Shown piece by piece: positions 1 through 9,675 of a stretch of DNA of 61,267 nt. The DNA is from Clostridium arbusti SL206 (lineage in GTDB: Bacteria; Bacillota; Clostridia; Clostridiales; Clostridiaceae): positions 1 to 61,267 of the forward strand of contig NZ_BAEV01000007.1 in assembly GCF_000246895.1 (NCBI RefSeq). The letters are read 5' to 3'. Within the stretch, counting starts at the first letter, position 1. Each line of letters starts with the position of its first letter. The notes under the pieces were generated by a model that had not been told where the DNA came from, did not search any database, and saw nothing but the letters and a program-made list of their open reading frames with translations. Made by a program: the position numbers and the translations under genes.

Positions 1-57
1 TTATTATCTTTGTTAATTTATTTCAAAATACTGTTTATGCAAAAGGTAATGAAATTG

Positions 58-63
58 AAAAAA
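58..63 (+). other. frameshift site in a run of six A
   Basis: Before this A run, frame 3 encodes the end of a signal peptide and GNEIEK. After it, frame 2 encodes NILIISSNENYG and the rest of the sensor kinase. One extra A (seven instead of six) would fuse the frames into GNEIEKNILIISS, the usual start of a mature substrate-binding-type sensor domain. It is either a real frameshift, a slippery phase-variable tract, or a sequencing error. Confidence 0.6.
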
Positions 64-121
64 CATATTAATTATAAGTTCAAATGAAAACTATGGTAGT
101 TTTATAGGTGGCAATAAATCA

Positions 122-2353
122 ATGTCCTGGGAGAATTCAATTATATCATCTATAGATTCAGTTTTTATAGATAGTAAACAAAATATAAATGTAAGTATTC
201 AATATTTGGATTTTAATAATATTTCTCAAGATACATATTCTAAGGATATTTATAATTTATATAAAAACAAATATAAAAATAACAAATTTGATGCTGTTAT
301 TACTTTAGATGATTTGAATGATAGTGCCTTTAAATTTATGCTTAAATATGGAAATGAATTATTTCCAAATACCCCTGTTATATTTGGTGGAGTATCTTCT
401 TTTGATAAATCCATGCTTAAGGACCATCCACTTTTTACAGGAATAACAAAGAACCAGGATATCAAAAGTACTATTGACGTTGCCTTAAAACTTCATCCAA
501 AAACAAAAAATGTATTTGTAATTACAGATAAAAGTACATATGGAGTTTCTAGTAAAAATATTGTTAAAAATTTAATACCTCTATACAAAAACAAAGTGAA
601 CTTTTTATTTTCTGATGAAAGCGATATATATAAAATGAAAAAAGAAATAAACAGTCTACCTATAGATACTATTGTTTATTTGGGTGCAGCCTTTAAAGAT
701 AGTAATGGTAAACAGGTTTCAGCTACATCAGCCACAGATATACTATTTAAAGATTCTAATATACCTGTGTATTCAAGAGAAGACTTATCTATAGACAAAC
801 AGAGTGTAGGTGGAATGATGACCTATCCTGATAGCTATGGAAATAGTATAGGTAAATTAGCTTTGAGAATATTAAATGGTGAAAAGCCTTCAAGCATACC
901 TGTTACGGAAGATACCTCACATAACTATGCATTTAATTACGATCAGCTACAAAAATTTCACATTGACACAAAGTCTTTACCTAAAGGATCAAAAATAGTC
1001 AATGAACCTGAAAAATATTTTAATCTATATAAAACTATGATTATACGTATTTTTATTCTTATTATTATATTTGTAATAGCTTTAGCAATATTTCTTATAC
1101 TTCTTAATATATACAAGCGTAAACTTGCCGAAAAGCTATTAGCTGATAATGAAAGTTTACTGCAAACGCTTATAAATTCTACTCCTGACATAATTTATTT
1201 TAAAAGTACTCAAAATAAATTTTTCGGAATGAATGATGCAACTTTAAGCCTATTAAACATTACTAGAAAAGCTTATAAAAATATGAATAGAAACAAACTA
1301 AATAAGATATCTGATTTTACTAAAGAACTACTTTTAAAATTTGAAGAAAATGATAAAAAGACCTGGCAATTAGGTACTATATATAGAACGGAAGAAATTA
1401 TACTAGATCAAGTTAATGACATAAATAAAATTTATGATACCTTAAGAGTACCTTTATACAATAAAGATGGAAGCCCTAAAGGCTTGATATTATTAGGTCG
1501 TGATATAACAAAGCACAAGCAAAATGAGAGAAATGAGAAACTTATCAAAGAATTAAGATACTATGATGAATTAAAAACCAACTTTTTTTCTAATATTTCT
1601 CATGAACTTAAAACTCCACTAAATTTAATATTTAGTGCTCTTCAAGTTATAGAATTAAAAAATAGAACTACTAATAAAGATAAGGATTTAGAAAAATACA
1701 CTGCTATAATGAGACAAAACTGCTATAGATTACTTAGAATCATTAATAATCTTATAGACATAACAAAAATTAATTCAGGTACTTTTTTTATGCACTATCG
1801 AAATAAAGATATGGTATTTACAGTAGAAAATATTGTAATGTCTATTGTGGATTATGTAGAAAATAAGGGTATTAACATAACCTTTGATACAGACGTTGAA
1901 GAAAAAATTATGGCCTTTGATTTAGATTCCATGGAAAGAATTATACTGAATTTATTATCTAATGCAATAAAATTTACACCTAAAGGTGGAACCATAGAAG
2001 TTAATATACATGATAGGAAAGATGCTGTAGTTATTTCTGTAAAAGATAACGGAATAGGAATAGCTAAGAATAGACAAGCTTCAATATTTAAAAAATTTAT
2101 TCAAGTTGACAAATCTTTATCCAGAAATAATGAAGGCAGTGGCATAGGTCTTTCTTTAGTAAAAGAATTAGTAGCTTTGCATAATGGATATGTTGAATTG
2201 GAAAGTACTCCCAATAAGGGTAGTGAATTCAAAATAATTCTTCCTGTAAGATCTTTAAAAGAAGATGATACCTATACCGAAGATAAAAATATTGAAGATG
2301 ATAGCAAAATAGAAAGAATTAAAATAGAGTTTTCAGATATATATGATTATTAA
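122..2353 (+). CDS. membrane sensor histidine kinase with ABC substrate-binding-type sensor domain (5' end frameshifted, begins before window)
   Basis: The product is a transmembrane sensor kinase that should autophosphorylate a histidine and pass the phosphate to a response regulator. Numbered from the ATG at 122: residues 1-295 resemble ABC-type (TrpX-like) substrate-binding sensors; 304-329 form one membrane helix; 343-455 are PAS-like; the HisKA box SNISHELKTP has phosphoacceptor His near 494; the ATPase has the N box (NLLSNAIKFTP), G1 (DNGIGIA), F box and G2 (GSGIGL). This ATG lacks a ribosome-binding site and starts inside the sensor fold. Upstream, another frame reads the end of a signal peptide (VYA, then KGNEIEK), and the same-frame reading NILIISSNENYG continues the domain, so a frameshift near 58-63 has split the gene. 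No response regulator is adjacent; the ligand is unknown. Confidence 0.8.
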   Translation: MSWENSIISSIDSVFIDSKQNINVSIQYLDFNNISQDTYSKDIYNLYKNKYKNNKFDAVITLDDLNDSAFKFMLKYGNELFPNTPVIFGGVSSFDKSMLKDHPLFTGITKNQDIKSTIDVALKLHPKTKNVFVITDKSTYGVSSKNIVKNLIPLYKNKVNFLFSDESDIYKMKKEINSLPIDTIVYLGAAFKDSNGKQVSATSATDILFKDSNIPVYSREDLSIDKQSVGGMMTYPDSYGNSIGKLALRILNGEKPSSIPVTEDTSHNYAFNYDQLQKFHIDTKSLPKGSKIVNEPEKYFNLYKTMIIRIFILIIIFVIALAIFLILLNIYKRKLAEKLLADNESLLQTLINSTPDIIYFKSTQNKFFGMNDATLSLLNITRKAYKNMNRNKLNKISDFTKELLLKFEENDKKTWQLGTIYRTEEIILDQVNDINKIYDTLRVPLYNKDGSPKGLILLGRDITKHKQNERNEKLIKELRYYDELKTNFFSNISHELKTPLNLIFSALQVIELKNRTTNKDKDLEKYTAIMRQNCYRLLRIINNLIDITKINSGTFFMHYRNKDMVFTVENIVMSIVDYVENKGINITFDTDVEEKIMAFDLDSMERIILNLLSNAIKFTPKGGTIEVNIHDRKDAVVISVKDNGIGIAKNRQASIFKKFIQVDKSLSRNNEGSGIGLSLVKELVALHNGYVELESTPNKGSEFKIILPVRSLKEDDTYTEDKNIEDDSKIERIKIEFSDIYDY

Positions 2354-2451
2354 TGACAGCCTTCTTTTAAAATGTAACTATACCAAAGAGTAATACATAT
2401 ACTAACAGTAATGAGATTGCACACTGATAAAGATAACCTTTTAAGAGTATA

Positions 2452-2615
2452 TTAGGCATATTCAAATAAATAACTAGTCAGTATGCTAGCCTATTTTGAA
2501 TCCTACTGCGTCAGCAGAACCCTCAGATAGCCAAACTATCTTCGGAACCTGCTTCCTTGTTGGATTCAAAATATTCGTCGCATCTTTGGCTTACTATTTA
2601 TTTTCACATGCCTTA
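2452..2615 (-). repeat. ~164-bp palindromic MITE-like element, copy 1
   Basis: It is bounded by TTAGGCA and TGCCTTA. The terminal arms read TTCAAATAAATAACTAGTCA inward from one end and, in inverse orientation, GTGAAAATAAATAA-like sequence from the other. The halves are long imperfect inverted repeats meeting near 2530, so the whole element folds as one hairpin. It has no ORF. Near-full copies lie at 7076, 15411, 19320 and 41541, with deleted or partial copies at 14714, 16099 and 46217. It fills most of the gap between the kinase and the glycosyltransferase genes. Confidence 0.85.
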
Positions 2616-2657
2616 GAGCTTTTCATTATACAAAATGCCATATGAGAGGTGAAGATT

Positions 2658-5087
2658 ATGTCGTTTATAAACTCACTAAGAAAACTGACAGTTTTAAAAA
2701 ACATATTTTTGTTAATTAAAAATATAAAGCCAAGATCATTAGTTTCTTTAGAAGATTTAATACCTGCGTATTGTTATCCTGTAAACTCTTATTATAATGA
2801 AGGATATATTGAAAAGAGTTTACCAATATATTTTAGTAAACATGAAAAGAAAAACCCTACTCGAAAAATCATTTTTACTGATAAAGATTTATTACCATTA
2901 ATTGAATCTCCTGAAACTAATAAAAAGAAACACAAAAGTAAAAATAGACACCATGTTCATAGAAGAATTCATAAGGATAAAAATCTAGTAATACCTATTC
3001 AAATTCCTGAAACTATTAAAAGTAAAGATAAAAATGAAGATAGCAATTTAATAGTACCTACTGAAATTATTAAAAACGAAAATGGAATCAATATACCTAT
3101 AGAAAAAAACGCAGATAATAATATTGTCCCTTTAATTGAAGCTCCTATAACTGATGTACCTAGTAAAAATTATCATTTTTGCACTACTGCTGGCAAGGAA
3201 TATATACTGAAAGTATTAGCTCTTCATCACTCTCTAGAAAATTTAACTAAAGATTTTAATCTTTGGATATGTTGTATGGATGAATTAACTTATTCAACTT
3301 TATCCAAATTAAAACTATATAATGTCTACCTTCTTAGATTGGAAACAATAGAAGATAATGAACTTCTATCAGTTAAATCTTCTAGAAAGATTAATGAATA
3401 CTGCTGGACATTAAAGGCTCCACTAATCAAATATGTATTAGATAATTATAAAGTACCTGATGTTATATATTGTGACTCGGATTTATACTTCTTCTCTGAT
3501 CCTAAAGTAATTTATGATGAATGGAGTAATAATGATGTTTTTCTGTGTCCTCAAAGAGACATTCAATGGGTTGAAGATACCTATGGAAAGTATCAAGCAG
3601 GCTTGATTGGGTTTAAAAACACTGACAATGCTATGAAATGTCTTAACTTTTGGCGTAGTAAATGTATTGAATGGTGCTCTTCAAATCCTGAACCTTCAAT
3701 GGATAGATTTGGAGACCAAAAATATTTAGATAAACTCCCTGATTTATTTCAAGGCATAAAAATATCCTATAACCTAGGAGTAAATGCAGCACCTTGGAAT
3801 TGTGTTTATAATCCTAATAATAATTATAATATTTATGAAAAAGATGATTATACCTATATAAATACAGATAAGCTGGTTGCATTTCATTTTGCCACAATAA
3901 ATATTTATAATGATTCTGAGTTTGACTTATGGTCTTTTAATTATGTACCTATAAGAAGAACAATAAAGGACAAAATTTATCTTCCCTATTTAAATACAAT
4001 AAGGAAATGTATTGATAAAGTAAAATCAGTTGAGTACAATAATTTAAGTTTATTATTCAGTCAAAGACCTTTAAGTGAAGCACAAACATATTATAGATAT
4101 CTACCTTCAAAGTTTAGAATTAAAGCAGATGACGATACCAAATATTTTTGTACTATAACAACTGCAAAATACTTGATAAGAGGATTAGCCTTTTACAACT
4201 CATTAAAGACACATGCACGTGACTTTCATCTATGGATATATTGTGTTGATGAAACCAGTTACCATATACTGAATAAGATGAAACTTGAAAATGTTACACT
4301 TCTACCTTTAGCTGTTTTAGAAGATGATGATATAAAAAGATGTAAGAAAAGCAGAAAAATAAATGAGTTCTGCTGGACACTAAAAGCCCCTTTGGTACAG
4401 TATGTACTTTCAAACTATGATGTAGATTATGTCATATACTGCGATGCTGATATATTCTTCTTTGAAGATCTATCTATAGTTTTGAAAAACTGGGTAGGCT
4501 ATTATTTCTATATTTGCACACAAAGAGATGATCCTGAGTTTGAAAAAATTCACGGACGTCTACAAGCTGGCTTTATAGGATTTAAAAAAGAAAAAGAATC
4601 TCTTAGAATACTAGAATGGTGGCGCCAAAAATGTATAGAGTGGTGTTTGGATGAGCCTCAGCCTGAACTTGAGAGATGGGGAGATCAAAAATATCTTGAT
4701 AAGGTCCCTCTACAATTTGTTGGAATCATGATTGAAAATAACCTTGGAATTAATGCAGCTCCATGGAATATTGTTTTAAATAACCATTTTATGGTTCATA
4801 ATCTAAATGGAAAGGTATATGTAGCAAATGATATGCTCATATTCTATCATTTTGGAAGTATGGTTTTCTATAATGAATCCGAGTATGATTTGTGGAAGTT
4901 AAAACCTGTTGATTTCAATGATAGTGTAATAAATAATATTTATGTTCCATATCTTAATGCAGTGAAAGATGCCCTAAAAGAAGTTGCCCCTTATCTAAAA
5001 AATAATTTAAAAAATATGTTTACTGATAAAGATGAAAAACCTCCTATTAACTATTTTAATATAGAGGAATATAGGAAAAATCATTGA
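2658..5087 (+). CDS. tandem-domain glycosyltransferase-like protein
   Basis: A cytoplasmic protein of about 809 residues with two homologous nucleotide-sugar-transferase-like domains in tandem. Each has an FCT(T/I)T-type start, a conserved CWTLKAPL segment and a DxD metal/nucleotide-sugar motif (CDSDLYFF near residue 271; CDADIFFF near 594), followed by QAG(L/F)IGFK, GDQKYLDK and NAAPWN blocks repeated in both halves. The first ~170 residues are a Lys/Asn-rich low-complexity linker. The ATG at 2658 is preferred because AGAGGTGA lies just upstream; a GTG at 2649 lies inside that ribosome-binding site. The fold resembles GT8/DUF-type transferases; donor and acceptor are unknown. It is a single gene with its own downstream hairpin. 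Confidence 0.75.
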   Translation: MSFINSLRKLTVLKNIFLLIKNIKPRSLVSLEDLIPAYCYPVNSYYNEGYIEKSLPIYFSKHEKKNPTRKIIFTDKDLLPLIESPETNKKKHKSKNRHHVHRRIHKDKNLVIPIQIPETIKSKDKNEDSNLIVPTEIIKNENGINIPIEKNADNNIVPLIEAPITDVPSKNYHFCTTAGKEYILKVLALHHSLENLTKDFNLWICCMDELTYSTLSKLKLYNVYLLRLETIEDNELLSVKSSRKINEYCWTLKAPLIKYVLDNYKVPDVIYCDSDLYFFSDPKVIYDEWSNNDVFLCPQRDIQWVEDTYGKYQAGLIGFKNTDNAMKCLNFWRSKCIEWCSSNPEPSMDRFGDQKYLDKLPDLFQGIKISYNLGVNAAPWNCVYNPNNNYNIYEKDDYTYINTDKLVAFHFATINIYNDSEFDLWSFNYVPIRRTIKDKIYLPYLNTIRKCIDKVKSVEYNNLSLLFSQRPLSEAQTYYRYLPSKFRIKADDDTKYFCTITTAKYLIRGLAFYNSLKTHARDFHLWIYCVDETSYHILNKMKLENVTLLPLAVLEDDDIKRCKKSRKINEFCWTLKAPLVQYVLSNYDVDYVIYCDADIFFFEDLSIVLKNWVGYYFYICTQRDDPEFEKIHGRLQAGFIGFKKEKESLRILEWWRQKCIEWCLDEPQPELERWGDQKYLDKVPLQFVGIMIENNLGINAAPWNIVLNNHFMVHNLNGKVYVANDMLIFYHFGSMVFYNESEYDLWKLKPVDFNDSVINNIYVPYLNAVKDALKEVAPYLKNNLKNMFTDKDEKPPINYFNIEEYRKNH

Positions 5088-5117
5088 CGAGGAATATGCC
5101 TTAGCTATAATCCAATA

Positions 5118-5151
5118 TAAAAATACACTCATTTTTAGGGTGTATTTTTAT
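5118..5151 (+). terminator. Rho-independent terminator after the glycosyltransferase gene
   Basis: AAAAATACAC, loop, GTGTATTTTT forms an A/T-flanked stem followed by a T-rich tail, 30 bp after the stop codon. Confidence 0.75.
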
Positions 5152-5280
5152 AACTTTTAATGTGATTTTTTCTTACTTGATAAATCTTCAAACTTATCTA
5201 ATAATACATAAACTCAGTAAATTCAGAAGACAGCTTTAAGTTTATGATAGATGATTTTATTTTTTCCCTTTCAAGAAAAT

Positions 5281-5304
5281 AAAAAAACAGAGCATTACTC
5301 TGCT
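5281..5304 (-). terminator. terminator for the Uma2-family gene
   Basis: On the minus strand CAGAG-TAATG-CTCTG is followed by seven T, just beyond the end of the 5331-5915 gene. Confidence 0.75.
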
Positions 5305-5330
5305 CCGTTTTCTTATTTTACTTATATTTT

Positions 5331-5915
5331 TTATGAAGGACTAACTCCTTTTTGAAATATATTTTCCAATTCAATTTTTAAATCTTTGTAAACTGTACTT
5401 GTATATATATCTTTAGAAGAAAATATTCTTGGAGTGCCATAAGTTCCGTTAACTAAATTGTATTGAGTTATTGACCCACTTTGTTCTACTATATTATATT
5501 CTAATACACCAAATTTTTGATATATGCGGGCCTTGATAAAATAATCATTATCAGAATATTTTTCAGATACTACTTCAAAAATAACCTTTGGTGATGAAAT
5601 GAATCTTTCACCTAAAGTTTTAGCATCCTTACACATAACAAAAATATCTGGCAAAAAATTATATTGTTCATTTTCATTTTTAAATATAACTTCTATTTGC
5701 TCTGAAAAAGGCTCACATTCACTTCCATCAAAATATAAATCTAACTTTGATAATATCTTTCTTATTATTCTATTATGCCTTTGAGATGTCCTAGAACTAA
5801 ATAATATCTCTCCATTTAGATATTCACAGATACCATCATATTTACTTTGAATTTCTTCAAATTCTTTTGGTGTAATAAATACATTTCTAATAGGTTCCAT
5901 CTCATCATTTCCCAC
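5331..5915 (-). CDS. Uma2 family (DUF820) PD-(D/E)XK-type endonuclease-like protein
   Basis: About 190 residues with Uma2/DUF820 landmarks: YLNGEI near the N terminus, PDIFVMC, the core strand VIFEVVSEKYSDND, and KARIYQKFGVLEYNIV. This places it in the restriction-endonuclease-like superfamily; family members are usually of unknown role and are often numerous in cyanobacteria and Firmicutes. The likely start is the ATG at 5900 (MEPIRN); the longer form uses a GTG at 5915 that lies within the GGTGGG ribosome-binding region. It is monocistronic with its own terminator, next to a toxin-antitoxin pair in an accessory stretch. Confidence 0.75.
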   Translation of the reverse strand: MGNDEMEPIRNVFITPKEFEEIQSKYDGICEYLNGEILFSSRTSQRHNRIIRKILSKLDLYFDGSECEPFSEQIEVIFKNENEQYNFLPDIFVMCKDAKTLGERFISSPKVIFEVVSEKYSDNDYFIKARIYQKFGVLEYNIVEQSGSITQYNLVNGTYGTPRIFSSKDIYTSTVYKDLKIELENIFQKGVSPS

Positions 5916-6064
5916 CTTTTATAAAGCTCTTATATTTCTATTATATATATATTCTTTCCATTTATCAATTTTTAATAATCATCAAGAACAGCGTCAATAT
6001 TAGCATATCCTTCATTTAATTGACCACCTTTTATATATCCTAGATTTTAACTAGGTAGCATTCT

Positions 6065-6463
6065 CTAAAAACTACTAAAATAATCTTTCTCAAATTGATC
6101 TAAATAATATTTTTTATCTCCATAACTGTTTATTACATATTCTATATAATCGCACACTTTTATATAATCCGCTTCATACAAAGTTCTGCCTTCCTTTATA
6201 GTTTTAAATTGAAGAGTAATAGGTGCTTTTTTTAAATTTATAATATCGATATTTTCTATTTTAAGTATTTCTGTAATGTCACAAGCAAATTTCATTTCTT
6301 CTAAATCTTTTATATCTTTTTCATAAAGTATAGAAAAATCAATATCGCTATCTTCTCTTTGATATTCAGTTCCATAAGAACCTATTATCCATGCCCCTAA
6401 AATATTAGGCTGCTCACTAAAATACTTTTTTAAGCTTTCTATTTTATTTTCTATATTTAGCAT
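6065..6463 (-). CDS. mntA: MntA-type nucleotidyltransferase antitoxin
   Basis: A 132-residue minimal nucleotidyltransferase. The signature GSx10DxD is intact (GSYGTEYQREDSDID near residues 28-42). In characterised HepT/MntA (type VII) systems this protein AMPylates a tyrosine of the HEPN ribonuclease and so neutralises it. It starts 29 bp after the HEPN gene stop, behind a strong GGAGGGG ribosome-binding site, so the two are co-transcribed in the usual toxin-first order. The function is inferred from motif and context. Confidence 0.8.
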   Translation of the reverse strand: MLNIENKIESLKKYFSEQPNILGAWIIGSYGTEYQREDSDIDFSILYEKDIKDLEEMKFACDITEILKIENIDIINLKKAPITLQFKTIKEGRTLYEADYIKVCDYIEYVINSYGDKKYYLDQFEKDYFSSF

Positions 6464-6492
6464 ATTATCCCCTCCAGAGCCTTTTTATTTTC

Positions 6493-6975
6493 TTAAAGAT
6501 TCATTGATATAGTTTTAATAAAAGCTTCAAAATCTCCTAAATTATTTTGATTTATTTCGTAAATCATTTCATCATTAACATTAAAATACATATGAACAAT
6601 TCTATTTCTAAATTTAGCCATAGCAAAGTAAGTATTTACATATTTTTCTTCAATAATATTTTTACTTGCTAGTATTTCAAAGCTTTCCTTATTAGTTTCT
6701 GGTTTTCCCCATCTATTTCTAGCTATTATGTGATTACTTATGTCTAACATAGCCTCAATTGTTACCTGTAATAAATACTTAGCACTATCTACATTTCTAA
6801 AATCTTCTATAAATATATCTTTAGAAATATTTTGTAACTTCTTTAACTTATCCAAGTTGCCTTGCATAAAAATTAATTTTTGTTTTATTTTAGGTAAATC
6901 TATATTATTTATAATAATACACCACCCCCACATAACTCTTGCTGTACCAGTTAGTAATTTTTCTAAAAAAATCAA
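6493..6975 (-). CDS. hepT: HepT-like HEPN-domain ribonuclease toxin
   Basis: A HEPN-fold protein with the RX4HXY motif of HepT toxins (RNRIVHMY, near residue 126), preceded by NRWGKPETNKESFEIL and AMAKFRNR, which are typical of DUF86. The motif supplies catalytic residues, and its tyrosine is the AMPylation target of the partner MntA encoded just downstream. The first ATG (6975) is poorly supported; an internal ATG at 6933 (MWGWC) or a later start matches the family's usual 135-145 residue length better. No strong ribosome-binding site decides the start. Confidence 0.78.
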   Translation of the reverse strand: MIFLEKLLTGTARVMWGWCIIINNIDLPKIKQKLIFMQGNLDKLKKLQNISKDIFIEDFRNVDSAKYLLQVTIEAMLDISNHIIARNRWGKPETNKESFEILASKNIIEEKYVNTYFAMAKFRNRIVHMYFNVNDEMIYEINQNNLGDFEAFIKTISMNL

Positions 6976-7075
6976 TCAGAAACTAGAAACTGTCTAATTC
7001 TCTTCCGATTATTACTCAAACTCTCGTATATACTACTATTTATATTATATCCAATTTATATAGAAACTTCATTAC

Positions 7076-7239
7076 TTAGGCATATGAAAATAAATAATAA
7101 GTCAAAGATACGACGTATATTTTGAATCTTACAAGGAAACAGGTCCTGATGATAGTGGTGCTATCAGAGGGTTCTGTTAACGTAGTATGATTCATAATAG
7201 ACTAGTATACTGACTAGTTATTTATTTGAACATGACTTA
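7076..7239 (+). repeat. MITE-like palindromic element, copy 2
   Basis: Same ~163-bp element as at 2452 in the opposite orientation. It begins TTAGGCATATGAAAATAAATAA and ends GACTAGTTATTTATTTGAAC. It lies between the HepT gene promoter region and the EamA gene. The rest of this gap (6976-7384) shows no gene. Confidence 0.85.
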
Positions 7240-7384
7240 ATGTTTTTAAACTTTTACTATTACTGAAATTGGAAAAATTATATCCTTGGGGTGTAAATAT
7301 TAGTAACATGCATACAACTCTGCACTGTTTATCTTTTCATGTATTAAAGTTCACTGATCTTACTTTTATACATTTAAAATTAAA

Positions 7385-8287
7385 TTATAATTTTTTATTT
7401 TTTACACGAGACAAAATTATAATTGTAACTATAATACATACTGTTCCTAAGCATTCCGGCATACCAAAGGGAATATGTAACCATAATACAGATAAAAAGG
7501 CTGCAGATAAAGGTTCCACAGAAGATAGTACGCTTGTTTCCGTTGGTTGTATATATTTTAAACTTTCTAAATAACAATAAAAAGCAATGAGAGTTCCAAA
7601 TAATACTACAAATATAACACCAAATATTGAAGTATTAGACCATTGACCTGTAAAATTCCAAGGCTGATGGATAAAACTAAAAGTTACCCCACCAACAAGC
7701 ATTCCCCACCCAACTACAAGTGTAGAACCCCATTTATTAAGAAGAGAGTGAGGTTGCAATGTGTAGAACGCTGCTGCAAAAGCCGAACTAATTCCCCAGA
7801 ATAATGCTAACTTAGAAATAGATATACTATGAATATTACCTTTGGTAATTATAAAAAATGTACCTAACATGGCTAAGCCAACAGCTATAATCTCTTGTGA
7901 ATTTGGAATCTTTTTACGGCGAATAGCTAAATAACAAGCAATTATCACTGGTGATAAATATTGCAGTATTGTGGCTGTTGCTGCATTTCCATATTTAATA
8001 GCAGCAAAATATGTATACTGCACACCTAACATACCTAAAACACTAAAAAATATAAGACTCAAGCTATCACGTTTAGAACTCCATATCTTCCATACATTTT
8101 GCTTATCTTTTATAAAATCATATAGTAATAAAATTAGACCTGATATTAGTAAACGAATTACAACAAGCCATTCTGGACTAAAATCTTTTTTCTGAAACAA
8201 GTATTGAGCAACAGTACCTGATATTCCCCATAACATAGCTCCTATGATTACAAGCATTATTCCTTTTATCCTTCGTTGAAATTTCAC
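7385..8287 (-). CDS. EamA/DMT-family transporter
   Basis: A 300-residue integral membrane protein with about ten hydrophobic helices arranged as two EamA repeats; the first starts MLVIIGAMLWGISGTVAQ and the second follows KLALFWGISSAFAAAFYTL. DMT-family proteins export or import small metabolites such as amino acids; the substrate cannot be assigned. The start is GTG at 8287, chosen because AAGGAG sits 10 bp upstream. It is a single gene with an AraC-regulator remnant directly upstream in the opposite orientation, possibly a former divergent regulator. Confidence 0.85.
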   Translation of the reverse strand: MKFQRRIKGIMLVIIGAMLWGISGTVAQYLFQKKDFSPEWLVVIRLLISGLILLLYDFIKDKQNVWKIWSSKRDSLSLIFFSVLGMLGVQYTYFAAIKYGNAATATILQYLSPVIIACYLAIRRKKIPNSQEIIAVGLAMLGTFFIITKGNIHSISISKLALFWGISSAFAAAFYTLQPHSLLNKWGSTLVVGWGMLVGGVTFSFIHQPWNFTGQWSNTSIFGVIFVVLFGTLIAFYCYLESLKYIQPTETSVLSSVEPLSAAFLSVLWLHIPFGMPECLGTVCIIVTIIILSRVKNKKL

Positions 8288-8326
8288 TATATTTTCACTC
8301 CTTTTTGCTATAATTATGCTAAATAA

Positions 8327-8512
8327 ATCATAACACCTTTTGACTATTTAATAGAATATAGAATTTCAAAAGCTTCAGAATTGCTTTTAAAAAGTAAAGA
8401 ACCTATTTCTAACATTGCATTTGATGTAGGATTTAATGGAATAAGTTATTTCGGAAAAGTATTTAGAAAATATATGAATTGCACACCTTCTGAGTATAGA
8501 AAAAAATATTAG
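8327..8512 (+). pseudogene. 3' remnant of an AraC-family regulator
   Basis: An open stretch reading TPFDYLIEYRISKASELL, then ISNIAFDVGFNGISYFGKVF and TPSEYRKKY, ending at a TAG. This is the C-terminal half of an AraC-type DNA-binding domain (second helix-turn-helix and GF..SYF..FK signature). No start codon, ribosome-binding site or N-terminal domain precedes it; the frame closes at a stop near 8326. It is a truncated gene, possibly the lost regulator of the adjacent EamA transporter. Confidence 0.75.
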
Positions 8513-8541
8513 AAGAAATAAATAACCTTTAAGGTAGGAAT

Positions 8542-9585
8542 CTAAAATAAGCACAATTGCTCAATTCTCTTTTCTTTAAAGGATGAAATTGATAGTCCAA
8601 TTAATCTTATTTTTTCTTCTAGTTTTAACTTTTCTAAAATACTACAAGCTTCCTTGTATATATCTTCTTCACTATTTATGTAATGTGTTAAAGTTTTGCT
8701 TTTAGTATGATTAATAAAAGATGAGGTTTTTATTTTTATAGTAATATTTTTTCCACTTAGATTCTTACTTTCCATAATATTTGCAATAGAACTAGCGAAA
8801 CTTTTAATATATGGTTTTATATCTTCTTTATCATCAGTATCATTAATTAATGTAGTTTCCTTGCCAATAGATTTTCTTTCTCTAAGAATTTTAACTTCCC
8901 TATTATCAATTCCTCGTATTCTATCATATATTTCAGGCCCAAATTTCCCAAATAAATCAATTAAAAAATTTACTGGAAGCTTATATAATTCTTCTACAGT
9001 AAAGATACCAATATCATTAAGCTTTTTTACAGATTTTTTTCCTAAACCATGAACTTTATCTATAGATAAGGGAAATAGAATCTCTGGAACATCACTTTTT
9101 TTTATTACTTTAAGACCATTTGGTTTATTCCAATCTGAAGCTAATTTGGCTAAAAACTTATTATAGGATAAGCCTATAGAAATGTTGAGTCCAGTTTCTT
9201 TTTTTATTCTATTTTTTATAAAACTTGCTATGTATAGGGAATCTTTATTTACGTGAGTTAGATCTAAATAGGCTTCATCTATACTTAATGGTTCTATAAG
9301 AGGGGTTATTTCATTAAAAATATTAAATACTTTATTGGATATTTCCCTGTATCTTTCATGCCTAACCGGAAGAAAAATTCCATTAGGACATTTAGCTTTA
9401 GCCATGTAAATGGGCATTGCACTCCTTACTCCAAAAGCTCTTGCTTCATAGGAACAGGTGGCGACCACACCTCTTTCAGATATGCCTCCAACTATTACAG
9501 GTTTTCCTCTAAGACTTCTATTATCCATTACTTCAACCGATGCAAAAAAAGCATCCATATCCACATGCATTATAACTTTATCCAC
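8542..9585 (-). CDS. dinB: DNA polymerase IV (Y-family, error-prone)
   Basis: A Y-family translesion polymerase. Visible motifs: HVDMDAFFASVE at the N terminus (metal-binding Asp), SYEARAFGVRSAMP, the catalytic SIDEAYLD, GLSYNKFLAKLASD, a helix-hairpin-helix VHGLGKKSVKKL, and a C-terminal QLCLF beta-clamp-binding peptide. The GTG start at 9585 is preferred because AGGAGGAAATTT lies 8 bp upstream; the ATG at 9600 overlaps that ribosome-binding site. The promoter carries a LexA-like box, so SOS induction is likely. Confidence 0.93.
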   Translation of the reverse strand: MDKVIMHVDMDAFFASVEVMDNRSLRGKPVIVGGISERGVVATCSYEARAFGVRSAMPIYMAKAKCPNGIFLPVRHERYREISNKVFNIFNEITPLIEPLSIDEAYLDLTHVNKDSLYIASFIKNRIKKETGLNISIGLSYNKFLAKLASDWNKPNGLKVIKKSDVPEILFPLSIDKVHGLGKKSVKKLNDIGIFTVEELYKLPVNFLIDLFGKFGPEIYDRIRGIDNREVKILRERKSIGKETTLINDTDDKEDIKPYIKSFASSIANIMESKNLSGKNITIKIKTSSFINHTKSKTLTHYINSEEDIYKEACSILEKLKLEEKIRLIGLSISSFKEKRIEQLCLF

Positions 9586-9675
9586 TGAAATTTCCTCCAT
9601 TAGAACTTTTATATAAATAATTCTTGCAGCCTATATGAAAAATATGAATTAATTTTATTCACTACCTTCTATTTA

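Noticed and set aside
7269-7574. Plus-strand ORF opposite the EamA gene
   Set aside because: Overlaps the C-terminal membrane helices of EamA in antisense; no ribosome-binding site.
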